Below, in pieces: positions 34,427-45,370 of a stretch of 64,000 nucleotides of DNA. Numbering within the stretch: position 1 is the first letter of the stretch; every line of letters begins with the position of its first letter. Source of the stretch: Isoetes taiwanensis (taxonomy: Eukaryota; Streptophyta; Lycopodiopsida; Isoetales; Isoetaceae). The position numbers and the translations under genes are program-made. The DNA is taken from the NCBI GenBank assembly GCA_021234155.1, contig JAJEKV010000094.1, positions 2,137,782 to 2,201,781 of the forward strand. Reading direction: 5' to 3'. The notes under the pieces are model-generated. The model was not told the origin of the DNA. It ran no database searches and saw only the letters and a program-made list of their open reading frames with translations.

Positions 34427-34898
34427 CCTCTCCTCAAGAATTCTCTGCATGGAACTCCCTAAGCAAGCTACACAAAGGTGGGAGAAGAAAAGCTAAGCCG
34501 GGCCACACAACTACGCCAAGGGTGGGACCCTAAGCACAAGGAGTATGTTTTGCTAGTTATCAGTGGTGCAAATTGGGCTGCTTCACTCTCAAGATCTCTC
34601 GAGTACTCGTATACCTTAGAGTGAAATATTGTGGTACCATGCTCACTCGCGAACACTCCATCACATTACTTCATCAGATATGTTTTATAATGAAATTGAG
34701 TGAAAAACTTATGTACATTGACAAAGAAAATAAATACATGTCAAAATTTTGGTATTACTTTCCAATGTTTGGTATTCTTTAGATAAAGAAATACATAGGT
34801 CTTATAAGACACTCCGCTAATTCAACACAAACATACTAGATAATATAGACAACATGTAATAGAAAAGACCAAAGTTTCACCTTATGCCCACTTCAACT

Positions 34899-35141
34899 TC
34901 AATAAGATCCTCCGTGATCAAACTCATCAATATGACTGACCAACGATCCACCGGGCCATCCAAGTTTTTGAGAGAGTGACCATCGCTGACGATGAGCTTG
35001 GCTACCAAACCTCGTGATTGTCTCTTTGCTTCTTGTAAAGCTTCTTAAACAGAGGTCGGAACGGTTGTGCATCCAAAATGTCCTCCATTTCAGGGCAAAT
35101 GCTTCAAAGGTTTCTTTGCCCCGGTAAATAAAGCGCTTCAA
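34899..35141 (-). pseudogene. Possible retroelement gag fragment inside the CACTA element
   Basis: The minus frame contains RGKETFEAFALKWRTF, which resembles the 'xxxESxxxYAxRW' segment of plant retrotransposon gag proteins. Downstream the resemblance is lost within a few codons. A charged frame at 35381-35166 lies directly upstream on the same strand and could be its N-terminal side. No LTR was found around it. Confidence 0.25.
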
Positions 35142-35909
35142 AGATATGAGGCAAATTCTCCACCCTCATCGAAGTTGTTCCTCGCCGCCATTCCTTATCA
35201 ACCCATCCCTTCGAGCTTCGCGGAATTGGGCGCTAACTTCGCTCGGATCTGGTTCATCTCGCTTTGTACCTCCAACCGCAGAACTCCGATCTTCGGCCTC
35301 TACTCTTAAGATTGCCTCACTAATATGAGAGATCGCATTTCTTGATGGTGTGTCCCCTCGCCTCATGCCTTTGTGTCGCACTCCATTTTGAGTGTCCCGA
35401 GATGAATGTAAGAGAGCCTAATGAAGGTGCTTGCACCTAAGAGATAGAATGAAGAGACGATGAAGAGATCGGATGAAGGGACCTCCTACCTCACCTACTT
35501 GCACGACCCCAAATTGTGGCTCCTTTTTAATAAGAAGAAATGACTTAAATCTAAAATTCGTGATTGGGTTCCACGACCGCCATGTCGGGCCTAATCTCAA
35601 GCATCTTTAATCCGAAATTCTTTAAGCAAAACCCTATATTGCCAAGAAAAATCCTATATTCTTACTAATCGGGCGCTTGATTTGAGATATTTATGGACTT
35701 GTGGAAAGTCCATAAATAATGAAATTGTGCTTAATTGATCATAATTTTCGAAAAAATGAAAACATTTGATGGAAAAAATTGAAGTTGGAGCACTCCAAAT
35801 CTTGTGACGCTCTTACCGAGCATAACAATGCAAAATGGATATGGGAGAAGGAAGAAGGGGATAAAAGGAGTTGTCTCTAGAAAGAAAGATGATGATCCAA
35901 CAAAATGAC

Positions 35910-36720
35910 AGGATGGAAACGCCTTCCATATTTTATGCACTTCCTTATTGGGAGGTATTTCATTATAATGTGATGACCTCTTTACATGTATTTTTATTTT
36001 ATATGTTTCTAATGGATTTCATATAACATATTGCAAAAGATCTTCTTATTCAAATACGCTGGATGTAATGCATGTGGGAAAAGAATGTTGCTGAAAACAT
36101 AGTTAAGACATAATCCTTGAGATGCCGACAAGGACAATGAAAAGGTACGAGGACATGAAAGAGATTGGTATATATTTAGAATCTCTTTGCCCAATCACAA
36201 AATGGTAAAGTGATTCTACCAAGATGCTCCATATGTTCTTACCAAAGAAGAAAGAAAGCCTTTTTGCCGTTATACAAAGTGTGTGAAACCTCCAACCTGA
36301 TTATTGTCCTCTCTAACTTCAAGAAATGTGTTGCAAATGGAAAGCTAAAATCGATGAAATCACATGACTATCATATTCTTCCCAACAGCTTCCTTCCATT
36401 GGCTATAATGCACTGTCTAGAGAAGGGCAAAGAACGCCAATATTTAGACTCAAGACTTTGTTTAGACAAATCACCGCAAAAGAAATTCAGCTTAAGTGAG
36501 ATGAGCACCTTAAAGATGGAAGTCGAATGTGTTATGCTTGCTTGAGAAGCATTTTCCACCCTCTTTTTCACGCATCATGTCACACCTCATCATACATTTA
36601 GTCGTAAGAATTAGCTATATGTGGCCCGCATCAGACGCATGGATGTACCCCATTGAGAGATTCCTAAAGCATCTCAAGAAATATTGCTCGCAATACGGCA
36701 CGCCCGTATGATCCATCAAG
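35910..36720 (+). pseudogene. CACTA TNPD transposase, C-terminal half
   Basis: Exon 1 ends METPSIFYALPYWE at 35954. A gt...ag intron of 85 bp (35955-36039) follows. The next exon resumes with NTLDVMH near 36057, giving the hallmark 'LPYWxxxLxRHNLDVMHxEKN' block of plant CACTA transposases across the splice site. Then come KEIGIY (frame shifted), KERKPFC, FKKCVANGKLKSMKSHDYHI (the 'KxxGLKSHDxHV' block), CLLEKHFPPSFSRIMSHL and WMYPIERFLKHLKKY, which form the domain known as DUF4218. Apparent frame changes occur near 36079, 36260 and 36540. The catalytic N-terminal transposase domain was not located with confidence further upstream. No intact product can be read. Confidence 0.8.
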
Positions 36721-39700
36721 CCGAGGGATACATAATTAACGGCAATGACTTTAACTACCAAGTGAAAGAGGACAAGAAATTGAATCTTTGGGTGAATATG
36801 ATGGTGTTTTGGAGCGCACTACATCCGGAGAGGTTTCGAGGGTAAAGAAGTTTGCAAAGCTGGATGTATCATTGCAACGACAAGCACAAGACTCACATTC
36901 TAGCAAATTCAACCATCATTGATAATGCGGAGATTGTAAGTATTCTTATTTTCTATTCCAAAATGTTGAGGTGATGTTTAATGCAAAATAACTTTATGGA
37001 ACTTGATTATGATAGGAAATATGAACAATCACAACATGGTATCATATCCGTAAGCTTACTACATATGAGCATACTATGAATTTTTCTGAGGGCTTAAAAC
37101 AGAAGTCCAACATATCTTATATTATAATGTTGTGTAATGGACCACGCTCTAATTTGGGCTACTGCATTCATTCATATACGCGGCATCATCCCACCTTTTC
37201 TCTTGCAACTTACCTCTTTAAAGTTTCCTCCTTCTTCAATCGCGGATAAATCGTATTTTAAATCTTCAATTTTGAGCCGATGAATCCAAACCTTAAGGGT
37301 TTTTAGTTTATTTCAGACACGCCTTGGGCTTCCTTCACCACATGGCGGTTCGGATCCGGGTCCTCAGTCGCCGCTTTGTTCAGAGGGTTGCAGCTCGGCT
37401 ATGGCTTGCAAACCCTAGAAGAGCTTTGTCACCAACACATGGCCCTTTGTGAAAACGCTGCTATGTGACACGAGATATCCGAATTGTTATAGCAAATGGT
37501 GATGCCAACTTTGCCCTCGTAAGACTCTTCAATGATCTAAACCGATGTTTGCTTTAACTATGGCGCCAACTCCTCAATTTGTTTTATTCCTTTCCGTGTA
37601 ACACCCATTATCACCGTGGTAAATACAAAATCCAAAGAATTGATGTCCCGGTCATCTTCAAAGAGATCTAAGATGCTTATGTTGGTCTAAATGATTGGGT
37701 TTGGCTCTCATTCTTTAATATTCATGCTTTTAAAACAAGAGTCGAAGGACGCCATATAGCCAGGTCATGTTGCCTCTTGAAGATCAAAACCAGGTTCCGT
37801 ATGAGGCATCACATGTTCTAACCTATTAAGAAAACAATGAGTTTTAGGATATAGTTACAAAAGGAAATGATGTTTTATATTTTATGTTTCAGTGAATGTT
37901 TTATGTTTTGTCTACGTTTGCAAGTCTTTTTAATTCTAGGAAAATCGGGGCTTTAATTGCACAAAAGGAAGTAGCCGATTGCATCAAATAAAGATCGGGC
38001 AAAAAGGAAGTAGCTGATCTATATATCTATTGCATCCTCTCTTTTCTCGCAGCTATCGCTGCTTTAGATTGAAGTTCATCATGATGATATAAGCAGTCGC
38101 CCAAATTGCCAATGTGATGGCATGCCTATTGTAGGGTCTCGTCAGTGATCTTTTAGATTCACATTCTTCTACATTGCTTTGTGTAAAGTAGATTCTCTCG
38201 ATACTTCTTAGACAATGGAAGGCACAACAAAGGTTGGTGTTTTAGATTTCGCTTTGCATTCTCTAGAAAGCTTACAATGTCATTCACGCTTGAATTGGCC
38301 ATTGCAAGAGCATCTCTTCTCAACATCCACATTTTATTTGTTCCGCGGTCCTTTTGGCTCCTTCCTGCACTTCTTCAGTTCTCGCTGGGATGTTGAAAAA
38401 GAATGTATAAACAAAAGCTAGAACAACTATAATTTTATCTTTTAGGTATCTGGCCATGGAGTTTATGCGCACGCAAGCAAATGCCGACTTTTGTTTCTCT
38501 CTCTCTCAAAATTTTACATGTATAAATGTAGCTCCATTATGTGCGTGTCTCATGTTGCCATACGTAATATTAAGGAAAATATAGTTTGCTTTGGAACACA
38601 AAATACATAGTTTGTTTCAGTAGATGGACCTAAAATTGCATGGTTTTATGCTGTAGCACATATAATAGCACATGTGATCTAGATCTATGTTTATTACTCA
38701 TGCAAGATTCTGCACACTATTGCCTTGGAGTTTAATGAAGAGTGCTCTAATTGTACTAGAACTTTGGTTGAATTTGTAAAGAGATAAAACATGAACGAAA
38801 GTTCATGCAAATAACCTGAGTTCTAGAGCAAATTTCTTGAATGCGCTTCAGAGCTGATATCTATGCCATAATGATAGGAAAGTGATAGGGCTTCTTTTAT
38901 AGGGAACTTATTGTGTTATAATCGCTGCTATAATCGCGGATTGTATTGTTATATTGTTAGAGATAATTGCCAAAACCGAGGTTCAATCCTCTGAGCTCCA
39001 TGTTTCCGGGGCTAAAATGTTGTTGTTCCCAAAACAATAATGATCCGCTTTAGACATTTTGAATTTCAAAAAATGTCATGTTGCCACAAAAGGCAAAGCA
39101 GGATATACCCAAAGTGGTCAAATGATAAAAAATGGATGTCTATTCCTTGGGACAAGACAGAAAATAAACTTTTGAGATGCAGGAGAAGTGGTAAACTGGC
39201 CGGTGATGAGACAGAAAATAATAGACTTTTGAGAAGCGTGGCAAACTGGCCGGTGATGAGACAGAAAATAATAGACTTTTGAGATGAGAAGCAACGCTTA
39301 GTTGAATGGATGTAAGGGCAAACTATCCGGGTGTTTATTAGATGGATTGCCATGTGTGCGGGTGGTTTTGTTTATTGTAATTAGGTCTCAGCCAACGCCG
39401 GGCACCAAGCATTAGTGATTGGTGTGCTGAGGAAATCGGGGCAGATCCATTGTTAAGTGTTGATCTTGCATTTGGAGTTGAGGAATATGCCAAGCAAGTT
39501 ATGTAAAAGCATGTGGGCATATGGTTGGCACCCTTACGAAAGTAGACTTAGATGCAAAAGCAAGTGACACAAGATTCAGCGCTTTCAGCAATATTTTCAA
39601 TCTACGAAGCCGTAGGTATGTTAAAGACAAATCCACCATTGAAGCCGACGAATACTTTGGCAAAATTGAACTGGATCTGCTGTGTAGTGCCAGCCCACTT

Positions 39701-40126
39701 ATGCTTTTATAATAGCATAAGTTTGTCATTATAACTTTTTAGCATGATTTTGCTGTGTTTGTCTTGGTTCAACACATGTTGTGCTTTTGCAATGCCATTG
39801 GTATAGGCCTCAGATACTATTGGACAACGAGCATCAACAAAGTTTGGATAAGTATGGCTTTCTCAACTAGTGGACACTACAAAGGTTGCATATAAAGCCA
39901 ATTCAATTCCAACCCTTGTCTTTCCGTAACATGTTCAAATGGTGTAAAATCTTCTAGCCATAATTTCTAAAAATTGTATATATTTATGCATTTCAATATA
40001 TGCAGTGTTCTAGATTTTGAGGATCCCTCATACCCGTGCGTTGGTCTATTCTCAAGCCCGGAATCCATCTCGTGAGGATGGGCTAGTACTTATGATGAAA
40101 GTGAAAGTGATGTAGATTGGATACAT
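36721..40126. other. CACTA interior downstream of TNPD, unresolved
   Basis: Weak coding-like stretches follow TNPD (36721-36830 and 39521-39712 plus) and may be further TNPD exons. No motif is certain. Otherwise AT-rich, with a minisatellite at 39154-39295. Confidence 0.3.
39154..39295. repeat. ~50-bp minisatellite, about 2.7 copies
   Basis: AAACTGGCCGGTGATGAG occurs at 39193 and 39243, each followed by ACAGAAAATAATAGACTTTT. A third, shorter unit (GACAGAAAATAAACTTTTGA) precedes them at about 39156. Confidence 0.7.
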
Positions 40127-40585
40127 TGTTGAACCACAAGTGGTCCAACATGTGTGTGTGTATGCATTGAGAAGATATTATTTGGGGCAATGGTTAAAAA
40201 ATGTATTTGGGGCATATTATAATGGTTAGGCTTTATGGCCTCGATTAAGTGGTGGCAATGGATGGTTAAGATGAAGAGGCAAAATTTATGTTGTGATGAA
40301 GAGGTGGAAAACAAAGGGGATTACAATAGGTGTAAAACATAAATAATTTGAGGAGATACTCTCTCCTCCTCTTTCCTTCACTGCTCATTGGAGCATGGTG
40401 GCAAGTGTTCAAGGAGGGTGTGGCAGTCTCCATATTTGAATTGAAGGTCCTTTGCAAGGAAATGATATGTATCTCGATTTCAAGCACTGAAGATGAAATT
40501 TTAGGTGCAAGTTTTGATTTCGGGCTATGGTGTTCAATTGAATTTATATAGGTAAGCTATTCTGGCCGGGGAACCGTGCTGGGAT
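40127..40585 (+). repeat. Left (5') LTR of the miniature element
   Basis: Matches 41963-42421 through shared blocks such as AAGATGAAGAGGCAAAAT, CATAAATAATTTGAGGAGAT, TTGGAGCATGGTGGCA and CTCCATATTTGAA, ending near GGGGAACCGTG. The opening palindrome has one mismatch here (AGTGGTCCAACA). Confidence 0.7.
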
Positions 40586-41962
40586 TATGGCATCGGTGGG
40601 ACTCTGGTCTTTGATCAGGTTTTTCTTCCCATTAGAAGCTTAAGGCTAATTTATTGAAGCCTGTGATGCAAAGATGGTTGAAGCGCTTTGTGCGCATAAA
40701 TACGTATGATTTTCAAAGCTCCTGTGGATGGAGCTCTCTATCTCAAGAAATTTCTTTCGCAGGCACTTCATTCTAATAGCACAGATAATGCATATAATTT
40801 CAAAGCTTGAGGATGGAGCTTTACCTGTTTGAAGATTTTTTTTAAGAGGATTTCGTCCCCAATAGCAATCGCGAAAAACAAATCGGCTTTAATTGCTTAT
40901 TAAGCGGGAAAAATAGTGAAGATGTCTCGCGACATATGTGAGCAAAGGTAATTGATTCTTATCTAGTCCTCGCGAAAATTCTTTTTGTCAAGACATTGTC
41001 TTGCTTGATTCCGCCGCTTCGGCTATTTTACATGCAGCATGTGCTATCGCCAAATCCCTACTTTATCAGCTATGTCTAACCTTGAATATCTAAAATCTGG
41101 CCTAAGCCTTGCCGCACTACGCGCTTTTGCATCCTCTTCGCGGATTCTTGTGCGCTTGCCCACCGATTGGTACAAGTAAGTCTCCCACGTGATCCGCAAG
41201 ATCCATCGTGTCTTATCCGGCCTCAGCTTCTTTATTTCGAAAATCCGCCGCATCTTTGCGCCTACTTCCATAATTCTCACCGACCGCTTGTCCCCTTGCC
41301 GAAATCTAAGAAAAGCTTGGCTCTAAAATTGCCGATCCTTAAAACCTAACCATGCCTTTTGCTTCAACGCCTTCATCCTAATTTATTCAATTCCTTTGCC
41401 CTGCGATCACCTTCTATCCCCTGGGCTTAAGCCGTTTGGCAAGCAGGCCATCGTGAATTCCAACCCTAAAAAATCAATTTTCCTTCCTTCTCGACCATTG
41501 CCCCGACCTGATCATTGCCCGCACTGCTTTTTATTAAGTGATAGTCTGGGGCACCCTACCTGCTTTATGTCTAACACCGCCATTGCCCGACCCTTTGTTT
41601 GCTATTGGCGATATTCCCATGGTTTTGTTGGGGCACCCCATGGTTCTTTTGTTGGGACACCCTCCTAAGGTTTTGCCAACGTGTGACATGCACTCCAATG
41701 ATGCTATTTTATAGAACTTATTACATTATTATTTTGCCAAGGAGTGTTACCTGGCTGCGGACTGTGAGCGCCACAAAGAGCTGCTATGACGCTTGGGAGT
41801 ACCTTTGCTTGACTTGTTGAGTATGGTTATCCACACGCGGGTCTGTGGAGCTGCTAGCCAAGTATGGCGGTGGATGCTCAGCCATTTCTATGTACTTCAA
41901 GGTGTATCTTAAGTGCTATATTATGTGTTGGGCCAGGGACCTACCGCTTCTTTTTAGTATAA

Positions 41963-42421
41963 TGTTGAACCACAAGTGGTTCAACATGTTTTGTAGACCA
42001 TTTGAGCATATTTCTGGGGTATATAATAATGGTTAGGTTTTTAAGGGCTGGATTAAGTGGTGGAAGTGGATGATTAAGATGAAGAGGCAAAATTGATGGT
42101 TGTGATGAAGAGGTGAAAACAATGGTGGAGGATTTATAGTGTGTAAAGCATAAATAATTTGAGGAGATATTCTCCTTCTCTTCCCCTTCATTGCTCCTTT
42201 CATTTGGAGCATGGTGGCAGTTGCTCAAGGAGGGGTGTGTGGCGTTCTCCATATTTGAAGTGAAGGTCCCTTGCAAGGGGTTTTTTGTTGTATCAAGATC
42301 ATGCTTTGTTGATGCTCGGCTGAAGAAAAGATTTCATCGCGGGTAAATTTTATTGTCTTATCATCCATTGATCTTTTCTGAGATGTTTATGATAAGGCCC
42401 GATGGGGAACCGTGTTCAACA
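41963..42421 (+). repeat. Right (3') LTR of the miniature element
   Basis: The first 24 bases are an inverted repeat: TGTTGAACCAC and GTGGTTCAACA around a two-base AA centre. The copy ends GGGGAACCGTGTTCAACA. Differences from the left copy are mostly indels. Confidence 0.7.
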
Positions 42422-42772
42422 CCAACAAATTTTAAATAAATTTATGCGATAGCACACACCAAAATGTGCCAAATGTGCCTCGTGGAATCTGAATTGACAC
42501 AATGGCAACTACTACTATATTCCGATGGAAGCAACAAAAATGTGTGTATGCAAATAAAGATGGTCAATTAAAGCAGACCACTAAACCCATTTCTTCCAGT
42601 AAATCCGCTCTAGTATCATTCCTCTTACTTAATAAAACTTGAAATACAAGGAAAATAAGTTACATTACATAAAGAACTTTCCAAACTGCAGTGTGGCTTT
42701 TCTCATTCATAAATGATAACTCGTAATACAATAGATGATCCAAACTAGATCTTTTAAGATTGTGCCTATATT

Positions 42773-42862
42773 ATATTCCCAAAATTCGCGGGTCGCGACC
42801 GATACATTCCCAAAACTCAGAGTCAAAGACCGGGATACATTTCCAAAACTCAGAGCTTCCAT
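42773..42862. repeat. ~35-bp tandem repeat, about 2.5 copies
   Basis: ATTCCCAAAA(c/t)TC(a/g), then CAGAGTCAAAGACC-type text recurs: ATTCCCAAAATTCGCGG, CATTCCCAAAACTCAGAG, CATTTCCAAAACTCAGAG. Non-coding. Confidence 0.5.
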
Positions 42863-43659
42863 TCCCTTAAATACCTATGTCAAACAAATTTTGATATTTT
42901 CTCGCTGGAATCCCGATCTCCCTAAACGATTGGTACTGCACCCATTTGAATAGGTGCCGTGACTTAGAATGTGATGGAAAAAGGCTTTCAACCCTTTGCT
43001 GCGAAATAGAAGAGTTCGGTAAGACCCCAGCTTCACCATTTGAGCAAAATGCAGGAGAATGTAATACAACCGTGATGCATGCTGTGTTAATCCGGCCCTT
43101 CTTCAAATTTCATATTGTATCCATAATGTACTCAAGAAATTTAAAAGAGATCATGTATAGAAATGAGCAGAGAAGGATTTGCAGGAACTAATCGGGTTCC
43201 GCTACAGAGAGTGACTTTCCCTTTGAGATGAATGTGATTGCCGCAAGAAGCCAACACATTGATGGAAATATCTTCATAAAGCACTCCATATATATCTGTG
43301 AGATTTGTTGCAAAGCCAACATCTTGATGGTAGAAAATAAGCACCGACATTTTGATTTCTATACGTAATCTCGAGCATATATATATCTCTCTTCCATTTA
43401 TATTGTAGTTGGTGTCAAATCTCAAATTTCTTCAATTTCAAAGTTTCTTACATGTAGTTCGACATATCCTAAGTTCTTGATCAATTCAAAAGAATAATAA
43501 AAACTAAGGAACAATTTTACTAGATGAGTGATTATGCATAGATTCCTATATATGCATCGCAAGTGTTCTCATCTATGAAATGTCAAAAGACAAAGTTTAT
43601 TTTCAATTCAACTTTTTCTCTCAAGTAGAATTAAATTAAGATATGGCATCTTCCTATCC
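42863..43659. other. CACTA interior, no recognisable gene
   Basis: Short overlapping frames on both strands. Nothing recognisable. Confidence 0.3.
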
Positions 43660-44200
43660 AACAAGTGGTATATTAAAACAATGGATTACAAACAATCACA
43701 TTCCTAATGAAATGCCAAATTTTGAATACACTTAAATTGGATAATAAATATACTTGTCATTTAAGCATATACAAAATGGCACATATGAATGGCACTTGTG
43801 TGACAATTATAAGGACACTTATAAATATGCCATTTGTGTCGGATAAATGACAAAATTATAAATCATTAATTTAAATGGCAAGTAGAAGCTCACTTACACA
43901 AGTAACATTTCCTTCATGCACAAAATGGCACAAATAGGTGACAGCTTATAGGGCACTTATATGGCATTTATCGCGATGTCATTTATGCGTGGTCAAAATG
44001 GCGTAATTTTAAACGCACTTAAATGGCACATTAAGACACAAAAAATATGTGCCATTTCTAAGGGCAACAGCGCGTAATGGTTGTCACCACATAACACATA
44101 AGCATGTTCACAATTTTATTCACAATTAAAATGCCATACAAAATGGCAAATCCATGAAAATGTGCTGGAGTTTGTTTATTCAGCCTATTTTTTAGTAGTG
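43660..44200. repeat. CACTA right subterminal and terminal repeats
   Basis: Many direct and inverted copies of AAATGGCA(c/t) and TGCCATTT: CAAAATGGCACATATG, GAATGGCACTTGTGTG, AAATATGCCATTTGTG, TAAATGGCAAGTAG, ATGGCATTTATCGCG, TAAATGGCACATTAAG, ATGTGCCATTTCTAAG, CAAAATGGCAAATCC. The array mirrors the left subterminal zone and ends in TTTTTTAGTAGTG. Confidence 0.75.
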
Positions 44201-44847
44201 TGTGCTCTGATGTTCACAGCGCCAGGAATGCGAATAGAGCCACGTATACAGATGCATTGCTATTTGGGCCACAACTTATTTCCCGTGATGATACTTTTTA
44301 GACCCCTGCCTCTTCAAAGGATGGCCAACGCAATCGCCGCCACCGCGCGAATTCAGACGCAAGGCATATGCAGTGTTCACAGCAGGTATTAATAATGCAA
44401 ATTTTCGTGATTGGTTTTAAAGAGGAACTTTTAGCTGCCCAGATTTTTGTGGTGCTTTGAAAGCGCTGTGTAATCTTTTTCCTTAGAGAAATAAGGTGGA
44501 ATGTGTCTGAGGTTTGTAAATGGCTGTGACCTGGGCAGGCATGGTTCGGTCAGCTAAATTTTGCAAGCAAAAAGATGTATTTCCTCCTATGGTAAGCTTT
44601 CTGTGAATTTTCTACTATGTAAGTTTTCTAGGAATTTGAGGAAGAATCAATTGTCTCATTTGTGGATTGATAGAGAGGGATAAAGAGATAAGTATAAAGA
44701 GATATAAAACATTATCATAACAACATCGCGGGGAGTAAGGCAAATAGTTAGAAATTAATTCAATCACATTTGGCGCAGAGAACAAATTGCGTAGATGTTT
44801 CCAATGCGTATTCCTCCTCGTGGGCTGCGGGTCCCCGAATGAAGAAG
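44201..44847. other. Flank right of the CACTA element, no gene seen
   Basis: Mixed sequence with an AAAGAGATA(a)(t/a)A-rich patch near 44690-44710. Confidence 0.3.
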
Positions 44848-45045
44848 CATCTAATCTTTTCCGCTAACCCATCCTCCGTGGATATATTGTCTCATAAGCA
44901 ATGTATATCTAGCACTCTTTCGCCTCGGGCCATCCCATCGCGGTGATATATTGTCTCAAAGCAAATGTATTTATCTAGCACCTTTTCTTCCGCCATCCCA
45001 TCCCATCTTGTGATATATTGGTCTCATAAGGAACAGAGCGCTAAT
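44848..45045. repeat. ~66-bp tandem repeat, nearly three copies
   Basis: GATATATTG(g)TCTCA(t)AA(g) recurs at about 44881, 44946 and 45012, each preceded by CCATCC(c/t) and GTG, with ATGTAT(t)(t)ATCTAGCAC between the first and second and the second and third copies. Confidence 0.7.
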
Positions 45046-45370
45046 TCTTTTGTTCAAATTTGAGAACTTGATGCCGCATCTCATTACCATGTTCTATGTT
45101 CGCTGAAAGGTACATGCATTCACATAGTTTCATGCTGATCCGGTGACGTGGCGATTTTTAGTTTATCCTCGAGGATTTGGTGATTAGTTTATGATTTACA
45201 AATGCATCTAGTAATGACGACACAAGGGCATTTACAATCTTATATACATAAAGTTTTAGCGTGCATGTCTGCATCAAACCCCACTTAGATAGTTGAGATT
45301 GTCCGATTGCATTCAAAGGCCGAGATTTATCGCACAACTTCCCACCACCGGATTGGCCATGCTCGATCTC

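Larger units (their letters stand above)
40127..42421 (+). mobile_element. Miniature non-coding LTR retrotransposon inside the CACTA element
   Basis: Two direct ~459-bp repeats (40127-40585 and 41963-42421) bracket about 1.38 kb without recognisable coding sequence. The right copy starts TGTTGAAC and ends GTTCAACA, canonical TG...CA ends with 8-bp inverted tips. Directly after the left copy, TATGGCATCGG (about 40586) resembles the initiator-methionine tRNA primer site TGGTATCAG. Size and lack of coding capacity fit a TRIM- or small LARD-type element mobilised in trans. No clean 5-bp target duplication is seen (tacat against ccaac). Orientation is assigned from the primer-site candidate. Confidence 0.65.
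30490..44200 (+). mobile_element. CACTA (En/Spm) DNA transposon, 13.7 kb
   Basis: The left terminus reads CACTACTACAAAATA at 30490. The right terminus, reverse-complemented, reads CACTACTAAAAAATA and ends at 44200. Both ends carry dense subterminal repeats of the AAATGGCA/TGTGCCATTT type. The interior encodes the C-terminal half of a TNPD transposase (35910-36720, plus) and a TNPA-like protein (32653-31905, minus). Flanking triplets are ggt on the left and tgt on the right, one mismatch from a perfect 3-bp target duplication. CACTA elements move by cut-and-paste using these two proteins. A small LTR element and several minisatellites lie inside, so the element has been resident for some time. 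Confidence 0.85.

Noticed and set aside
38960-39003. Possible tRNA T-arm (GAGGTTCAATCCTC)
   Set aside because: No matching anticodon or D arm could be placed upstream, and the sequence does not fold as a cloverleaf on inspection.
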